A stretch of DNA of 64,000 nucleotides, from assembly GCA_030248215.1 (NCBI GenBank), contig JASANG010002845.1, forward strand, positions 331,632 to 395,631, read 5' to 3'. Below are positions 11,174 through 23,068 of the stretch, piece by piece. A program made the translations under genes and the position numbers. Below the pieces are notes generated by a model that saw only the letters and a list, made by a program, of their open reading frames with translations, made no database searches and had not been told where the DNA came from. Numbering within the stretch: position 1 is the stretch's first letter; each line of letters begins with the position of its first letter. The stretch is from Enoplolaimus lenunculus (lineage: Eukaryota > Nematoda > Enoplea > Enoplida > Thoracostomopsidae).

Positions 11174-13080
11174 CTGCAACAAATATTGGTAAGCAAAACA
11201 GCGGTATCGATGGCATAATTCAATTCACGTATTTAGAAAAATTCTCCCATAAGAACCAATTTTTCAGAAAACTTGGGCACTTGAGTTTGACGGGCCAATT
11301 ATGCCGCAGCCGTGTCGTATTTGCAAGCTATTAAGTTTGTGTACTTTCTTAATACTATGTGGCTTGTGGGAAGCTTAACGTTCTGATAATGAGGCGGCCG
11401 GTAGAATTTTCTTTAGTGATATATGTGCATGTGTCTGCATTTGTCTTAACATTACATACACTATGCGCATACACTTTTACACAACAAATATCAACATGAC
11501 ATAATAAAATGGTACGCTCTGAAAAATTTAACTTTCACAACAAAATTATACATTTTGCATTCAGAGTTGTTCTATGTGAATACTACAAATCGAATCCCGC
11601 GCAGCCAGCATCGTATACACACTGGACACAAGCAATTAACCATACAACACATTGTTGCTTAAACATTTCGACACAAAATAATGCGTTAGAAAACACATTC
11701 CTTTCCTGTTTGAAGAATCACGCGACATCCGTATGTGCTTACCAAGAAACAGCCTATGCACGCACGCAAATACGAGTATTACGTAACTTACCGGCGCTCA
11801 TGCTACAATAATTCGTAATCTTGTGATGACTCGGTTGCGAGCTCCCCGACAAACGAATACTAAAGCTGATCCGTGCAGCAAGATCTTTATTGCTGCAGGA
11901 TATTAATTACCATACAGCACAAAAATTTACGCCTTAAATAACTAAACACAAAATCAAAGATTAGACACATAATGCTTTCCGTCTGTGTATAGCTGTCAGG
12001 TGGGATCCCAGTCAGGGATCGAAACCGGTGCCGGATAGAAAATTTGGTACCGCAGCGGAACCTAATAGTAAATTTGGTACCGAAGTGGAGTCGGATGTGA
12101 ACCGGCTGCAACAAGTTATAAATTTGTGAACTGTTGGAAGTATTTGAGTAGTGAAAAATATGCATGTATAGATTTAAGATTAATTTTTGGCTTGGATGTT
12201 TCATTCCGTATCAGTGTGCACTCTTGACTTGCCCAGAATTGCAGTCGCTACAAAATATCTTGACGCGGCTTGGTGGAGAGCGTTCGTACTCGTATCATTG
12301 ACCCGAACTTGGCCGTTTACTTAAAATTCCGACATGCCGTATCTTCGCCATTGCTATTCTGTCGAATTCTGAAACTTAACATCGCGATCTTCTCATTCCG
12401 GTGGTTTAACAGTTCTTGCATTACGCCGTATTTTGTGCCAGTAATATAACATGTTATTCATTACCTTCCGGTCAAATTCCACAATATCAGTCTTGACATG
12501 CATTGTGTTAGTGCTATATTTCGTATTTTCAAGTATCGATTTCTCTCATTTCCGACAAATTTCTATACGCTCAGTACAATGTATCTCTCCTTTCCTGCAG
12601 ATTCAACCCGCCATAGCCCCTATTTTGATAGTTTGGATGTTACGTATACGTCAATATTCGTATTCCGTTTCCGCTATTTTTACTATCCATAAAGACAACA
12701 TATTATGACGAAAGCTTTGCGCTGAATTTCGAATTTAAAATTTTTGAATATTTCTACGTGTTTACACAGATTGTACGCTATGTCAAACAACGAGTGATCG
12801 TGGTACACGATACGACTCAGGGGGCTGTAATTTGGAATTCTGGAAGTGGTGGCGCCCTGTGTTGTCCGTCAGAAGAAATGTAGTTATGTGACACTACAAT
12901 CTCGTGGAGAACTGAAAAATGGCAAAACACTCATGTCGAAATAACACTTTTTCGAAGTCAAAATTTCCAATATTTAAATGACGAGCAATAATTTGCCACA
13001 TAACCGTAAAAATTCTGGTTCCAGCATCTTTGAATACAGGAACAGGAATTGAATTTTTGCAGGAATTACGGCCGGAGCAG
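11174..13080. other. No gene recognised
   Basis: AT-rich sequence upstream of the RBMS-like exon 11018-11173. It should contain the first exon(s) of that gene, but I cannot identify them. At 12000-12115 a short run of related GGTACCG/CCGGT motifs occurs, of the kind seen in MITE interiors elsewhere in the window. Short ORFs show no codon or domain signal. Confidence 0.5.
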
Positions 13081-13084
13081 AAAT

Positions 13085-13745
13085 AACGGCTGAACCGTGC
13101 CGCCTAGGTAGGTACGAATGGGAACTTCATCCTTTTTTGTAACCAGCTAAAAAGCTGGCAAACAGGACGGGTTCGAACCCTCCTACTTACTGATCCTTAA
13201 GCGAGCGACATTGATAGTGCAATGCATCAGAACATATGGAATTAATGAACAAGCATGTCTAACATGCTTATGCGGCGTCTTTAGAGCGTGCCTAGGCAAT
13301 AAGCATCCTAAAATCTATAATCTCGGTAAATTAGAATCGATCGGAAACCAGACTATACCCCACTTCGAATCGGTTGGGAATCCCCGTTTCCGTCACGTAG
13401 TTCGAATTACGCGGTCGCGCACGACCACTATGTCGGGAATCGAATCGACGCCGTCTTGCACTCGAGTTAACCTTGCTACCACTAAACCATGTGGTCGTGG
13501 TCGACTATAACAACTTCACATTCCGGCATATGTGCACATGTACGCCAATCTACGCATCACATACACTTACTGTGCATATATAGACATTCCTTTTTACAGG
13601 CGGTCGTCCCTGTCAGTCTAGGTAGGAACCGGGACTTCAAACCTTTTTACTAAGCAGCTGAAAAAGCTGGTTACGGGTGGTTTAGAGCTAATGACTAATG
13701 ACCTAGTGATTCCAAGGCAAACGCTCTACCACTGCGCCACGTAGC
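13085..13745 (-). repeat. Cluster of tRNA-derived SINE copies
   Basis: Three degenerate copies are visible on the minus strand. One (about 13440-13505) reads CCACATGGTTTAGTGGTAGC (A-box) followed by GATTCGATTCCC (B-box). One (about 13600-13745) has the head GGCGCAGTGGTAGAGCGTTT and the body motif CCAGCTTTTTCAGCTGC. A third body copy lies at 13085-13190. Internal pol III promoter boxes with a non-tRNA body mark them as SINEs rather than functional tRNAs; the anticodon arms and 3' ends do not fold as proper tRNAs. Confidence 0.6.
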
Positions 13746-13789
13746 CCGGCTTCCTGCCGACAGCATTAGGGGCAGATGGGAAAACGCGG

Positions 13790-14650
13790 CAGCCTTGTTT
13801 CGAGCAAATGAGAAAACGGGTCAGCTGCAATATTTCGCTGTGAAAACAGGAAAACGGGACAGTTTTCTTTTGGGTAAATGAGAAAACGGGTTAGCTGCAA
13901 TTTTTCGCTGGGAAAACGGAACAATGGGACAGGCCTGTTTCGGGCAACAATGGCTAAACGGGACAGCTGCAACATTTTGCTGGGAAATCAAGAAAACGGG
14001 ACAGCTTTCTTTAACACATATGGGAAAACAGGACAGTTGCAATTTTTCGCTGGGAAAACGGGGTAATGGGACAGGCCTGTTTGGAGCAAATGAGAAAACG
14101 GGACAGCTACAATTTTTTGCTGGGAAATGGGACAGCTGCAATATTTCGCTGTGAAAACGGGACTAGTTTGTTTCGGGCAGATGAGAAACGAGACAGCTGC
14201 TAATTTTCGCTGGGAAAACGGAAAAACGGGACAAGTATGCTTCTCGCAAATGGGAAAACGGGACATGTGCAAATTTTCTTTCTGAAAACGGGGCAATGGG
14301 GCGGGTTGTTTCGGGACAATGGGAAAACGGGGCAGCTGTAATTTTTCGCTAGGAAAACGGGTCATGTATGTTTCGGGAAAATCGAAGAACGGGACAGCTG
14401 CAGTTTTTCTCCGAGAAAACAGGAAAACGGCACAGGTATGTTTCGGGAAAATGGGAAAACGAGACTGCTGCAAAAATTTTCGCTGGGAACACGAGACAAT
14501 GCGAATGGCCTGTTTCGGACAAATTGGAAAACTTGACAGCTATAATTTTTCACAAGGAAAATCTAAAAAACAGGACAGGCTTGTTTCGGGCAAAGGGAAA
14601 TCGGGAAAGCTACAAAATTTCGATAGTAGAACGGGACAATGGGACAAAAA
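13790..14650. repeat. Minisatellite, about 70-bp unit, about 12 copies
   Basis: Diverged tandem units contain GGGAAAACGGGACAGCTGCA, then ATTTTTCGCTGGGAAAACGG, then TGTTTCGGGCAAAT. The TTTCGGGCAAAT-like landmark recurs near 13798, 13869, 13938, 14080, 14170, 14240, 14309, 14370, 14440, 14512 and 14583, giving a spacing of 60-72 bases (90 once). Open frames here on both strands repeat peptides such as FPAKNCSCPVF and are products of the repeat, not genes. Confidence 0.85.
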
Positions 14651-15225
14651 TCAAATTCTTTTCAGATTGTACAAGGAAGGGTAAGAAAGATTTTCGTAGT
14701 TGGGGTTGCGCCACCTGTCACTGCCCTCTGTAACTACTTGCGGCTTGGCGGCCACCCGGTGATTGTACTTTGTGGTGCACCGTTCTGCTGCCAGTGAGAC
14801 TCGGTGAATTGTTGTGACCAGATAGGGGCTGCTTAATTGAGGATAGGCCTGCTGATTGTCTTATATGTCGTCAAGAGCACTTCCCTGCTTTGACCTCACC
14901 AACTGTTTGACAGGCACTTTGGGATGTTGTTTCTTGACGGGAATTTTTCCCGAGCGGTTGAACGGTACTCGGCCTGACGTCAGCATAGTACAGTCAGTCA
15001 TCCGCATAGGTGAAAACGTTGATCCTTGGCGGTGATTGAGGAAGCTGCGACATATACTGGTTGAACAAAATTGGTGACAGCTCCGCCTTGCATGACATCT
15101 TGCCTGACCCTGCGGTGGGTTAACTTCACACTCAGAAACTTCACGTATATCTGTCAGCCTTGAAGGTAGTTGGATAACCAAATTTTTATGGTGTTAGGCA
15201 CTGCGGACTCAGCGATGTCATTCAG
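14651..15225. other. No gene recognised; possible old LINE-like fragment
   Basis: Moderately GC-rich sequence. On the minus strand it reads phrases such as GSTFSPMRMTDCTMLTSGRV and WLSNYLQG with stops between them, which loosely recalls the thumb region of LINE reverse transcriptases. The match is too weak to name. Confidence 0.3.
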
Positions 15226-15294
15226 GAGGTGCCTACAATGTCGAAGGCCACCTTAACCGTCCACCGTATTTCCGATTGGATACCGTGTTCAAAG

Positions 15295-15800
15295 TGTGGC
15301 AATTTACCACTGCGCCCACGGCGTAGCCCCCATGTCAGTTTAGGTAGGAACCGAGACTGGGACTTCAGACTTATTTTACTACGCAGCTGGAAAAGCCGTT
15401 TACAGGTAGTTTCGAACTAAGGCCCTAGAGATTCCGAGGCAAGCCCTCTATCACTTCGCCACGTCGTGGCCCACCTATCCAACTACTTTTATCGTCGACT
15501 ACATATGCTGACTCGACCATATGCTGCCGGCAAGCATGCTACAAAATGTGCATTGTATATATTGCACATGCACCAGGACAAGCATGTCTCACATGCTTAC
15601 AGTCATGGACCGCGAATCTAACTCCCGAAATCTATATGACTGCTGTTTGTAGTGCCCGTCTTGGTAGGTGGGACCTCCATATTGAAAATAAACAGTCTGC
15701 ACGAACGCTCTTAACACTAAATAATACCACGCCGCGAATCAATTCCCGGCCCTCTTGCTCTAGAGTCAATCATGCTACCATTACCCCATATGATTTCTTA
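15295..15800 (-). repeat. Further tRNA-derived SINE copies
   Basis: The minus strand at 15420-15480 reads GGCCACGACGTGGCGAAGTG then GATAGAGGGCTTGCCTCGGA, the same head as at 13680-13745. Its body with an imperfect CAGCTG core lies at 15330-15420. 15540-15800 repeats the 13240-13505 copy: an ACAAGCATGTCTNACATGCTTA motif, and a tRNA-like head near 15750-15790. Both are degenerate. Confidence 0.5.
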
Positions 15801-16317
15801 CAACAGCTTCGCATTCCGGTTGTAAAGTTGGGCGGTCTTATGCACAATATAGGTGTTAAGCAACATTTACCTTATCACGTCACTACTTCAACTACGTACT
15901 TGTGTTCCCTATTGTGTTGTTGTCGTGGCCGTCAGCGTCGTCCAGCAAAACAGTTCTAGATCAAGAAATCGAGCGACCTCGACCGGTTTTCGCCATAGGT
16001 CCTCGGGTGTCAGCGTTGTGGGTTTTGCATTGCAGTTGAAGAAATGTATCGTGTTGTGTGGTGTAGATCCGCAGTTCGGACAGTTGTCTGGGATTGTTGC
16101 ATCATTTTATGGGCTGTGACATGCGGATGCACGGAAACAAGTATTATCCTCATGCTGATGCTGTACATCGGTAAATCACTGCTGCATAGGCATTGCTTCA
16201 TATGCAGCAACAGTATGCCTTACCCTCATCTTCACTAACGCCCCTGCGGTCCCACCGTGATCACCATGTAGTTATGCGGTCTTATGCGCAATGTAGTAAG
16301 TGCAAATTAGTTGAAAC

Positions 16318-16400
16318 AATTAATTACGGCTGGAGTCGAACCAGCGACCTTTGGCTAACCGGGCTACGCTCTTACCCCCTGAGCTATCACGACACTGCTT
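16318..16400 (-). repeat. tRNA-like SINE head
   Basis: The minus strand reads GTGATAGCTCAGGGGGTAAG then AGC as a perfect D-arm (GCTC/GAGC). It ends in a perfect T-arm, GCTGG-TTCGACT-CCAGC, followed by CGTAATTAATTG. The anticodon arm does not pair. The same sequence with the same 3' flank recurs at 26459-26498 plus 27436-27490, so it is a dispersed SINE rather than a tRNA gene. Confidence 0.55.
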
Positions 16401-16489
16401 CAGCCACTAGTGCTCGGGATTCTGCATCCGTGAGGTTATTCTTAATTTCTTAAAGAGAAATAATCAAGCACGGTTTTCTACCAACAAAA

Positions 16490-17395
16490 ATCAACAGTGT
16501 CAGAATTGTTGGAATGTATTACATACTGGATGCAATGTCTTAATTATGGTAAAGCTGTAGATGTAGTATTTGTAGACCTACAAAAAGCTTTCGATTCTGT
16601 AATACATAACAAGCTACATAAAAATGTTGAAATTTTTAGAAAAATTTTTGAGCAACCGTTACCAAAGAGTTAAAATAAACCAATCTGTAATTTAGTGCGA
16701 CGTGTGGCAGTTTAATGTAAATGTCTCTAAATGTTCAGTACTCCAATTGTGTTTTCAGAAAAAAATGACGATGCAATCTCTTATATTTTCGGAAATACCA
16801 CAATCAAACTGGTTTCAGCTGTGAACGATTTAGGAATCATGATATCTGCTGACTTGTCTTTCTCTGATCACTGCAGCAAAATAATAGCTAAAGCTTCGCA
16901 AACAATCGGGTTAATTATGCGTACTTTTACAAATAGAGAAATCAAATTTATGACCACTTTATTTATTTCTCAGGTTGGACCAATTTTGGAATATACAAGT
17001 GTTATTTGGTTTCCTTTGAAAATTCAAGATATCGATAAGATGAATTTTTCTTATATGCGCCGAGGGTGGGTACGAGAGGAAATAGTTATAAATTATATCC
17101 TAGATTAACACGAAACAGTAAAGTATTACAGTTAATTACTTTAAGGGTTATTAATTTTTGGAACAGCCTTCCTGAAGAAACTGTATGCACCTCTACTGTG
17201 AATACGTTTAGACACAGTCTATCAGCGAACAGTAATTTACTGGAAAGGTTTTTGAAGGGGCGGGCATTTAGAAACCAGTAGGTTTATAGCCCGCGGGTAC
17301 TGCGTGGGTTAGCTGTATTAAGTTATGAATTTTTAATTATTAAATTATGATGGATATGTCCACGTTTCAATAAATTTTGTAATTTTTGTAATTTT
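16490..17395 (+). mobile_element. Truncated non-LTR retrotransposon (LINE, CR1/L2-like)
   Basis: Translated fragments on the plus strand are VDVVFVDLQKAFDSVIHNKL (reverse transcriptase motif A), then after a deletion WQFNVNVSKCSV, LGIMISADLSFSDHCSK, and GPILEYTSVIWFP (the EYxSxVW block after the palm). They end with RVINFWNSLPEETVCTSTVN, the conserved LINE C-terminus. The catalytic YxDD part is deleted and the frame shifts several times. The 3' end carries short AATTTTGTAATTTTTGTAAT tail repeats. It is non-functional. Confidence 0.8.
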
Positions 17396-17399
17396 GTAA

Positions 17400-19260
17400 T
17401 ATGCGGTGTTTACCCGTGTACTGCGATATGTACTGCGCAGCTACTATGCAATGTGCATTCCGCGTTGACTTCTAGGTTTGATATTCCTTCGGGTATTCAT
17501 CGAGCAATAAAACCCGACAATTGTGTGTGCTATTTATTCGGGTACCTAACCTATCGTGAATATTCGACACCGGGACTGTGCACATGAATGACAATCTATG
17601 CTTCACATACACTTACTGCGACGACCATACTATAAATCTTTTAACTTTCAATAACATATAAAAATAAACAAACTCGTAGATGATCAGAATAAAGTGAAAC
17701 TAACTAGTAGCAATAGCTAAGTAAATATCGTCTGTCCAGGTACGATCGACGGGCATCAAAACTTTGCTGGAAGCGCAAGTGCGGGACAAGTTTAAACTTC
17801 CAAAACTACAACGCTGCACTTTGTATAACATCTTTTAAAAAGTTTACATTTGTCTCCACGCATGCAGATGCAAGTGTACATATAGTACAATACATCATAA
17901 TATATCATTGTACATAACTGAGACGCATATTCTGATATGCCTACCAATTACCTGTGTCATCAAATGCCACACACCACGGAATACTCTGCCATTGTACTTA
18001 ACGTGTGACCAGACCATTGTAGAGGGTAGTAATAATGTTTAACTAGCCCCATGGAAACCTAAATTTCGGCTGTTAAAAGTACAGTTCATTTTGTCCTAAG
18101 ACATCCACTGAATAAATTTTGCGAAAGAAGCAACAGCAATGCGAAGTGCATGTTTTTGCAAATCGGAGGTGAAAAATACTGGAGCCGGAGCAGGAGGTAC
18201 ACAAAACTTGCCGAAGGCGGAGCCGGAGGTTAGGCGAAATTTTAGGCAGTAAAAAATGATGGTTAATTAGTTAATTTTAGTCAATATCTGCAGTATGTTG
18301 TTAAATTGTTTAATTTTATACTAGTGTTCTGCGAAATTTCGGAAATTCTATCCTGAAAATTGTTTAAAGTAAAACGAAACGCGCTAAAAACAGATAAATT
18401 TTGCGAAATTATGCAAAATTTTACTACCGAAACTGCCAAAAAGTCTATCGTAGCCGGTGCGATTTCCTGCCGGAGCCGGAGCTGAGGCAGACTCTCCAGT
18501 GCAATTTGCACAAAATACTTGCAGCTGCAAGTATTTGTAAAGGTAGACCGCTTTCCATCTGAATCTCGACGCAAATTTATATGAATAATTTACAGGCAAC
18601 TGCAATAACTATTAAGCAGAAGCTATGAATTATCAGTTCAGCCAATGATGATGAAATAATTCCATTTGCAATGATATTCATACATTTGAATAATTTCTTG
18701 GCGTATGTTCAACTATGAATAATTTTCAGCGCTTTCATTCCGATGCACGATCTACCTATTTAGTGCTTAAAAATGTAAAAACTAATCGCGTATAAACATT
18801 GATGTAGACTGCGAAATATCGAACAAGTTTGATATTTGTATTATAATATCCAAGCTTCTTGAATAAATACAAAAAAACCTGAATTAATTCAAGAAGCGCA
18901 CAACAACACAGTATTCAATCAAATCAATCAAAATGCAGGTGTAAGAGATTCAAACGACTTGCAACTGCGTTCATACGGGTGAATTATATTCAGCAATATG
19001 AATTCCGGTGAATAGCAGCTGCAATAACTTCAAACCTGTTGTGTGACCAAATTTGCACATGCACGCAGCATGTGTAAGTTTTTGTTGCAAAAACTTGCAG
19101 GTGTGAATTAGGGCTTATATGACTGAGGTTGTTTTCCGAATGAAAAATCGTTCTGAGCCAGCGTCATTGTAATAACTGACAGGTTGAAACTTCAAATTCT
19201 AATTATCATAATATTATATTCAACAGGACAACTTGGTTCTGTTTCCTCAGCTATGTAGAC
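17400..19260. other. No gene recognised
   Basis: AT-rich intergenic DNA. Patches of degenerate CCGGAGCCGGAG motifs (18175-18235, 18460-18490) resemble interiors of the short inverted-repeat elements in the window. No coding exon with plausible splice sites was found. Confidence 0.45.
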
Positions 19261-19269
19261 CTTTAGAAA

Positions 19270-19600
19270 CTAGCGATGGGTATCGGATAATTTTTTCATA
19301 TCCGAATATCCGGATATCCGAAATTAAATTTTCTATTTCGGATATCCGAAACTCGATTTTTACGTTTTTTGGCTTTACAAACCAATTTTGTTTTTAAGCG
19401 CTTGTTTTAACTGTTTGCTCTTAAAGAAGTACTTAACATAAGTACAAATAGTTGTGGCTATTCGTTCGGTTTTTTGCAACATTTTCATTGACTAATAAAT
19501 ACTTGCATTGACCACCTGAAATTGAACAGATTTGGTTTGTCTCCGTCTTATTTAAACCACTGCAACTGCAACAGAGATTCTATCGAATGTTACCCATCCC
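19270..19600. mobile_element. Possible hAT-like MITE
   Basis: The left end reads TAGCGATGGGTATCGG and the right end, reverse-complemented, reads CGGGGATGGGTAACAT. These are imperfect terminal inverted repeats of the CAGxGATGGG type used by hAT elements. Just inside the left end is a palindromic GGATATCCGAAAT pair (19311-19349). A clean 8-bp target duplication was not seen, so the bounds are approximate. Confidence 0.35.
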
Positions 19601-20980
19601 CGAGCTATAACTTCTGAGATATAATGTAAAAACACGAAAGTTTTGTAACGTGGGGAATTCCTAAAGTTCTATAAATACCCCCTTTTGAAAAATCTAAAAA
19701 TTGTGTATATCCCCTTGTAGTGGTTTTGCATTGTGTAATATGTAAACTGTCTGTGCATGTACTGTTCCTGGTTTATGTTGATGCGGGTAAGAGTGTGTGA
19801 TGGAGGTGTGTAAAAAAGATAATATATATTTCTACAGGCCTGACATGCTTCAACGTTGTTGTGTCATTGGTATACGGGTTCTGCGCAAATTCTTTGCGAC
19901 AAGCAGGATTTCTGGTTTTTTGTGCTGCTACTTTAGGATTGGAGTGGGAAATACGGTAATATGTTAGTAAAGACGTTGACTGTAGGATTTAAATTTATGG
20001 CATCCTTACGGATTATGATTGGGGTGTGTAGGTACTTATTTTTAACTGAAATAAATTTTTAATTTGAATTCCACGATCCAGTAGCCTCCTAAGTAAAACT
20101 GAAAAGATGGTAATTCTGAGAATTGGAAGACCCGCGAAACAACCCTTGGAAGCCAAAACATGGTTTTAATTAAATTTTTGTAATTTTTAAGTAAAAGTTT
20201 GTTTTGAAAATTACGGATTTTCGTCAAAATAGTGGATTTTTTTACTTTTTATGCGATTTGAAAGATCAATTTTGTTTTTAAAATAAATTACTTGGGTCAA
20301 AACAACATACTTTAGATTTCTGAGCTATTTTAAAAGTTTAAATTTTCATCTAAAAACTAAATTTTTTAGACAAAACAGCTTTTTGTTAGATTTTAACAAA
20401 ATTTTTAAGTTGAAATTTGTAAGAAAAAACTGTCGTTAAGTAAAATTTATTAGTTTTCCAGAATTTTGGAGGAATGTTAATAATGTAATATAAAATTCTT
20501 AGAATTCAGCTAACCTTTCGGTTCACGAATATATAAGAGTAGAGCAGGTTAAGAGTGGGGCTCAGGGTTGTACGGGTGTGAGATGCTGTCCGATAGTTTA
20601 GCAACGTATTGTTATGTTTCCAACCAAGCAGCACGTATTTTTATTAAAGAATTAAATAAAAAAAGTTTTCAATTAACATCCAACAACAAGAATTATGCAT
20701 AGCGCCCGCAAATTATTAAAAATTAGCCACATCACGATTAATTTCCCAAAATTCACCACAAATTTAGTTTAAATTTCCTGGTTTGTTCTTAAAATAATTA
20801 ACACAGTTGTACTAGTAAAGTGCCCATATAGGCCTACCATAATCATCATTAGTTACAGTTAGCAAGATACCATATGCTAAGAGTAGTTAAAGTAAACTGC
20901 GGGTCGTTGCCGCCGACCTAAGTCTTAGTCAACCATAAACAGTAAGAACAGTAAAAGTTAAGATCCTTTCAACTAAACGA
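19601..20980. other. No gene recognised
   Basis: AT-rich DNA, poor in open frames. No repeat with clear ends and no coding signal. Confidence 0.45.
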
Positions 20981-20983
20981 ATC

Positions 20984-21058
20984 AATGCTTCGACACAAAA
21001 ACTGCTTCGACACAACAACTGCTTCGACACAAAAACTGCTTCGACACAAAAACTGCTA
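20984..21058. repeat. Tandem repeat, 17-bp unit, about 4 copies
   Basis: The unit CTGCTTCGACACAAAAA repeats about four times with one or two changes (GACACAACAA in one copy). Noncoding short tandem repeat. Confidence 0.8.
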
Positions 21059-21423
21059 CTTTTCGCCAGGCGAACACCTTTTTATAGTCTCTTTTTGTCC
21101 TTGATTCTGGTTGACAAATGGGCTCATTAGCATAGCCTAAAATTTTAAAAATATGAATTTGTGTTATATTTAAAATTTTAACGGAATTTTGTTTCGATAA
21201 AAGCTAAACTTTACGCTTGAATAATTTTGCTAGGCAATTTTCGCCAAAACAACTAACTTAATTTGGCCAATTCTTAAGAAAATTTTAGTAAGTTTATAAA
21301 ATTTAAACTTTATTTTTGTGGTATGCGGTTCTTAATGACTTTGTTTACATCGATTTTAGCACAATTTATACTTTTTGTGCTTTTGTCAGCATAAATTCCT
21401 CGAAATACTATTCAATTTTTAAA

Positions 21424-21470
21424 TAAAATTTACAAAATTTACAAAATTTACAAAATTTACAAAATTTACC
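21424..21470. repeat. Tandem repeat, 9-bp unit (AAAATTTAC)n
   Basis: AAAATTTAC repeats about five times in a row, ending in AAAATTTACC. Noncoding. Confidence 0.85.
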
Positions 21471-21560
21471 GCCTCACCTTTCACAGCCAAGTTTTAGAAG
21501 GAAGTAAAACTCACCACTTTGTCAAAAACATTTTCGTTTTTGACCTTCAAAAACTAAAGG

Positions 21561-21593
21561 AAGAGTAAAGTGTGAACATCACACTTTACTCTT
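21561..21593. repeat. Perfect hairpin, 15-bp stem
   Basis: AAGAGTAAAGTGTGA, loop ACA, TCACACTTTACTCTT. It is followed by AATTACATCAAAAG. A second hairpin with unrelated arms but the same trailing sequence lies 30 bases downstream. Confidence 0.85.
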
Positions 21594-21621
21594 AATTACA
21601 TCAAAAGTTTTTTTTTCAATT

Positions 21622-21652
21622 TCAAGTGCAAGTGCTCATCACTTGCACTTGA
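21622..21652. repeat. Perfect hairpin, 13-bp stem
   Basis: TCAAGTGCAAGTG, loop CTCAT, CACTTGCACTTGA. It is followed by TTGTTACATCAAAGTTTTG, nearly the same trailing sequence as the hairpin at 21561-21593. Confidence 0.85.
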
Positions 21653-21769
21653 TTGTTACATCAAAGTTTTGTTTAGTTTTAAGTTTTGTTTTTAGGTTGG
21701 GTTAAGTATTGTTTTTAACTTTTATTTTTAAGTTTTGTTTCTAATTATTGTTTTTTGACAGAGTTTAAT

Positions 21770-21990
21770 TGAACTCGGGTCGGGAGGGTTCCCCCCAACC
21801 ATGTTGCTCAAGAGTGAACGGTGTTCTCCGCGAGGGTAAACCCAGGTCTGCAATCAGACCCTGCTAGGTACGGTAACTGTATGACGAACGCTCTGCAGTC
21901 GCGTTAACTGTATCTAGTTGGAGGCCACAGTACCTTCGGGGCTGGTCAATGGCTGACGACAGGTGTAGATCTATCGGAATCTCTTGAGTA
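21770..21990. other. GC-richer island, unidentified
   Basis: About 220 bases with clearly more G and C than the AT-rich flanks. It contains GGGTCGGGAGGGTTCCCCCC (21777-21796), CCCAGGTCTGCAATCAGACC (21840-21859, partly self-complementary) and several GTTAACTGTAT-like repeats. No long open frame. It could be a structured RNA, a promoter-proximal island or the 5' part of a transposon; I cannot tell which. Confidence 0.3.
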
Positions 21991-23060
21991 ACTTTAAACT
22001 TGAAATTAACTTTTTTTTTGACCTGTTGGGCGTCTTAGTTATTTTGTCCTACAATTAAACTCTGTTGTTTTCTGTTCCGTAACAGTATAGAGACGCGCGA
22101 TTTTGGTTTTTGTTGAGCGTTTATAATCATTTACTTAGTTTGCACGGGAAGTGTTCAGATTAGTTAAGGCCTGCTGTGTGCGATAATTTTTGAGTTAGAG
22201 GTGTCAGCATTTTGACTGAAATCGTTGTGCAGTGGAATTTTTGTTGAAAATTGCGTTAAATATAAAGTGCATAGATTTTGAGAATTTGTGGTGTCGGACA
22301 AGAGGTCTGTTCGGGAATTTTGGTAGTTGTACTTGCGTATACAATAGAGCGCGAAGAGTTACTTCCGTAAGGAATCCGTAAATTATTCAATCATTTGTTT
22401 TGTTTTTAGCGACACTTAGAGAGTTTTAATAGGTTCGGTGCTGAAAGTGAGCACTAGTTCACATAAATTTCTCGTTGTGAATTGTAACTTTTGGAAATTT
22501 GTGGAGAATTTGTTGGTAAACAGTGGTTCATTTTTGTGCTAATTTGGAACATTTCTAGTATCGAAGTGGAATATGGGTGCCACGGGATAATTTTTGGTGC
22601 GATGTTAATGAGTCTACCCTGCAAAGGTGCCATAATCTTACATTTTATTTTATTTTGGGGCGTCAGTAGTACGTAGTGAATTTAGAGTTAGCACGATCTG
22701 TGCTATACTGAGTTTTCTGAATTGTGTACGGAGTCTATTTTGGGCGTGGGGATATCAACTTGATTTGATTCAGAAGGCGTACCGTGTCATTTTTATTGTA
22801 AGAGAATTAGCCGTTTGTGTTTGCTTTGGTAACCTTCGAACTTAGTCAGGAAGTCATTCCCCGGAGTGCCGAACGATTTGAATTTCTGGGTTCGCTGTGT
22901 TACAGTTTTCTACCGTTCAGACTAAAAATTATTAAGTTTCTGTATTTTGGCATGTTTTAAAATCAAGATATTTAATCATCACGGAATAATCATGCAAATA
23001 TTTTGGCCCAGAGTTGAATACTGAATTCTTTTCGTCAACTCCAGCTAATCCGGATATCCA
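21991..23060. other. No gene recognised
   Basis: T-rich plus strand with scattered short frames. No domain, splice or repeat signal strong enough to name. Confidence 0.45.
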
Positions 23061-23068
23061 GTGTCCAT

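Noticed and set aside
13790-14650. CRISPR-like array
   Set aside because: Units are diverged throughout with no constant repeat and unique spacer pattern, and the genome is eukaryotic.
13821-14733. Several overlapping 60-160-codon ORFs
   Set aside because: All fall in the 70-bp minisatellite and repeat the same short peptides in several frames, as expected from tandem noncoding DNA.
16318-16400. Functional tRNA gene
   Set aside because: D- and T-arms are perfect but the anticodon arm does not pair, and the same sequence with the same 3' flank occurs elsewhere, so it is a SINE head.
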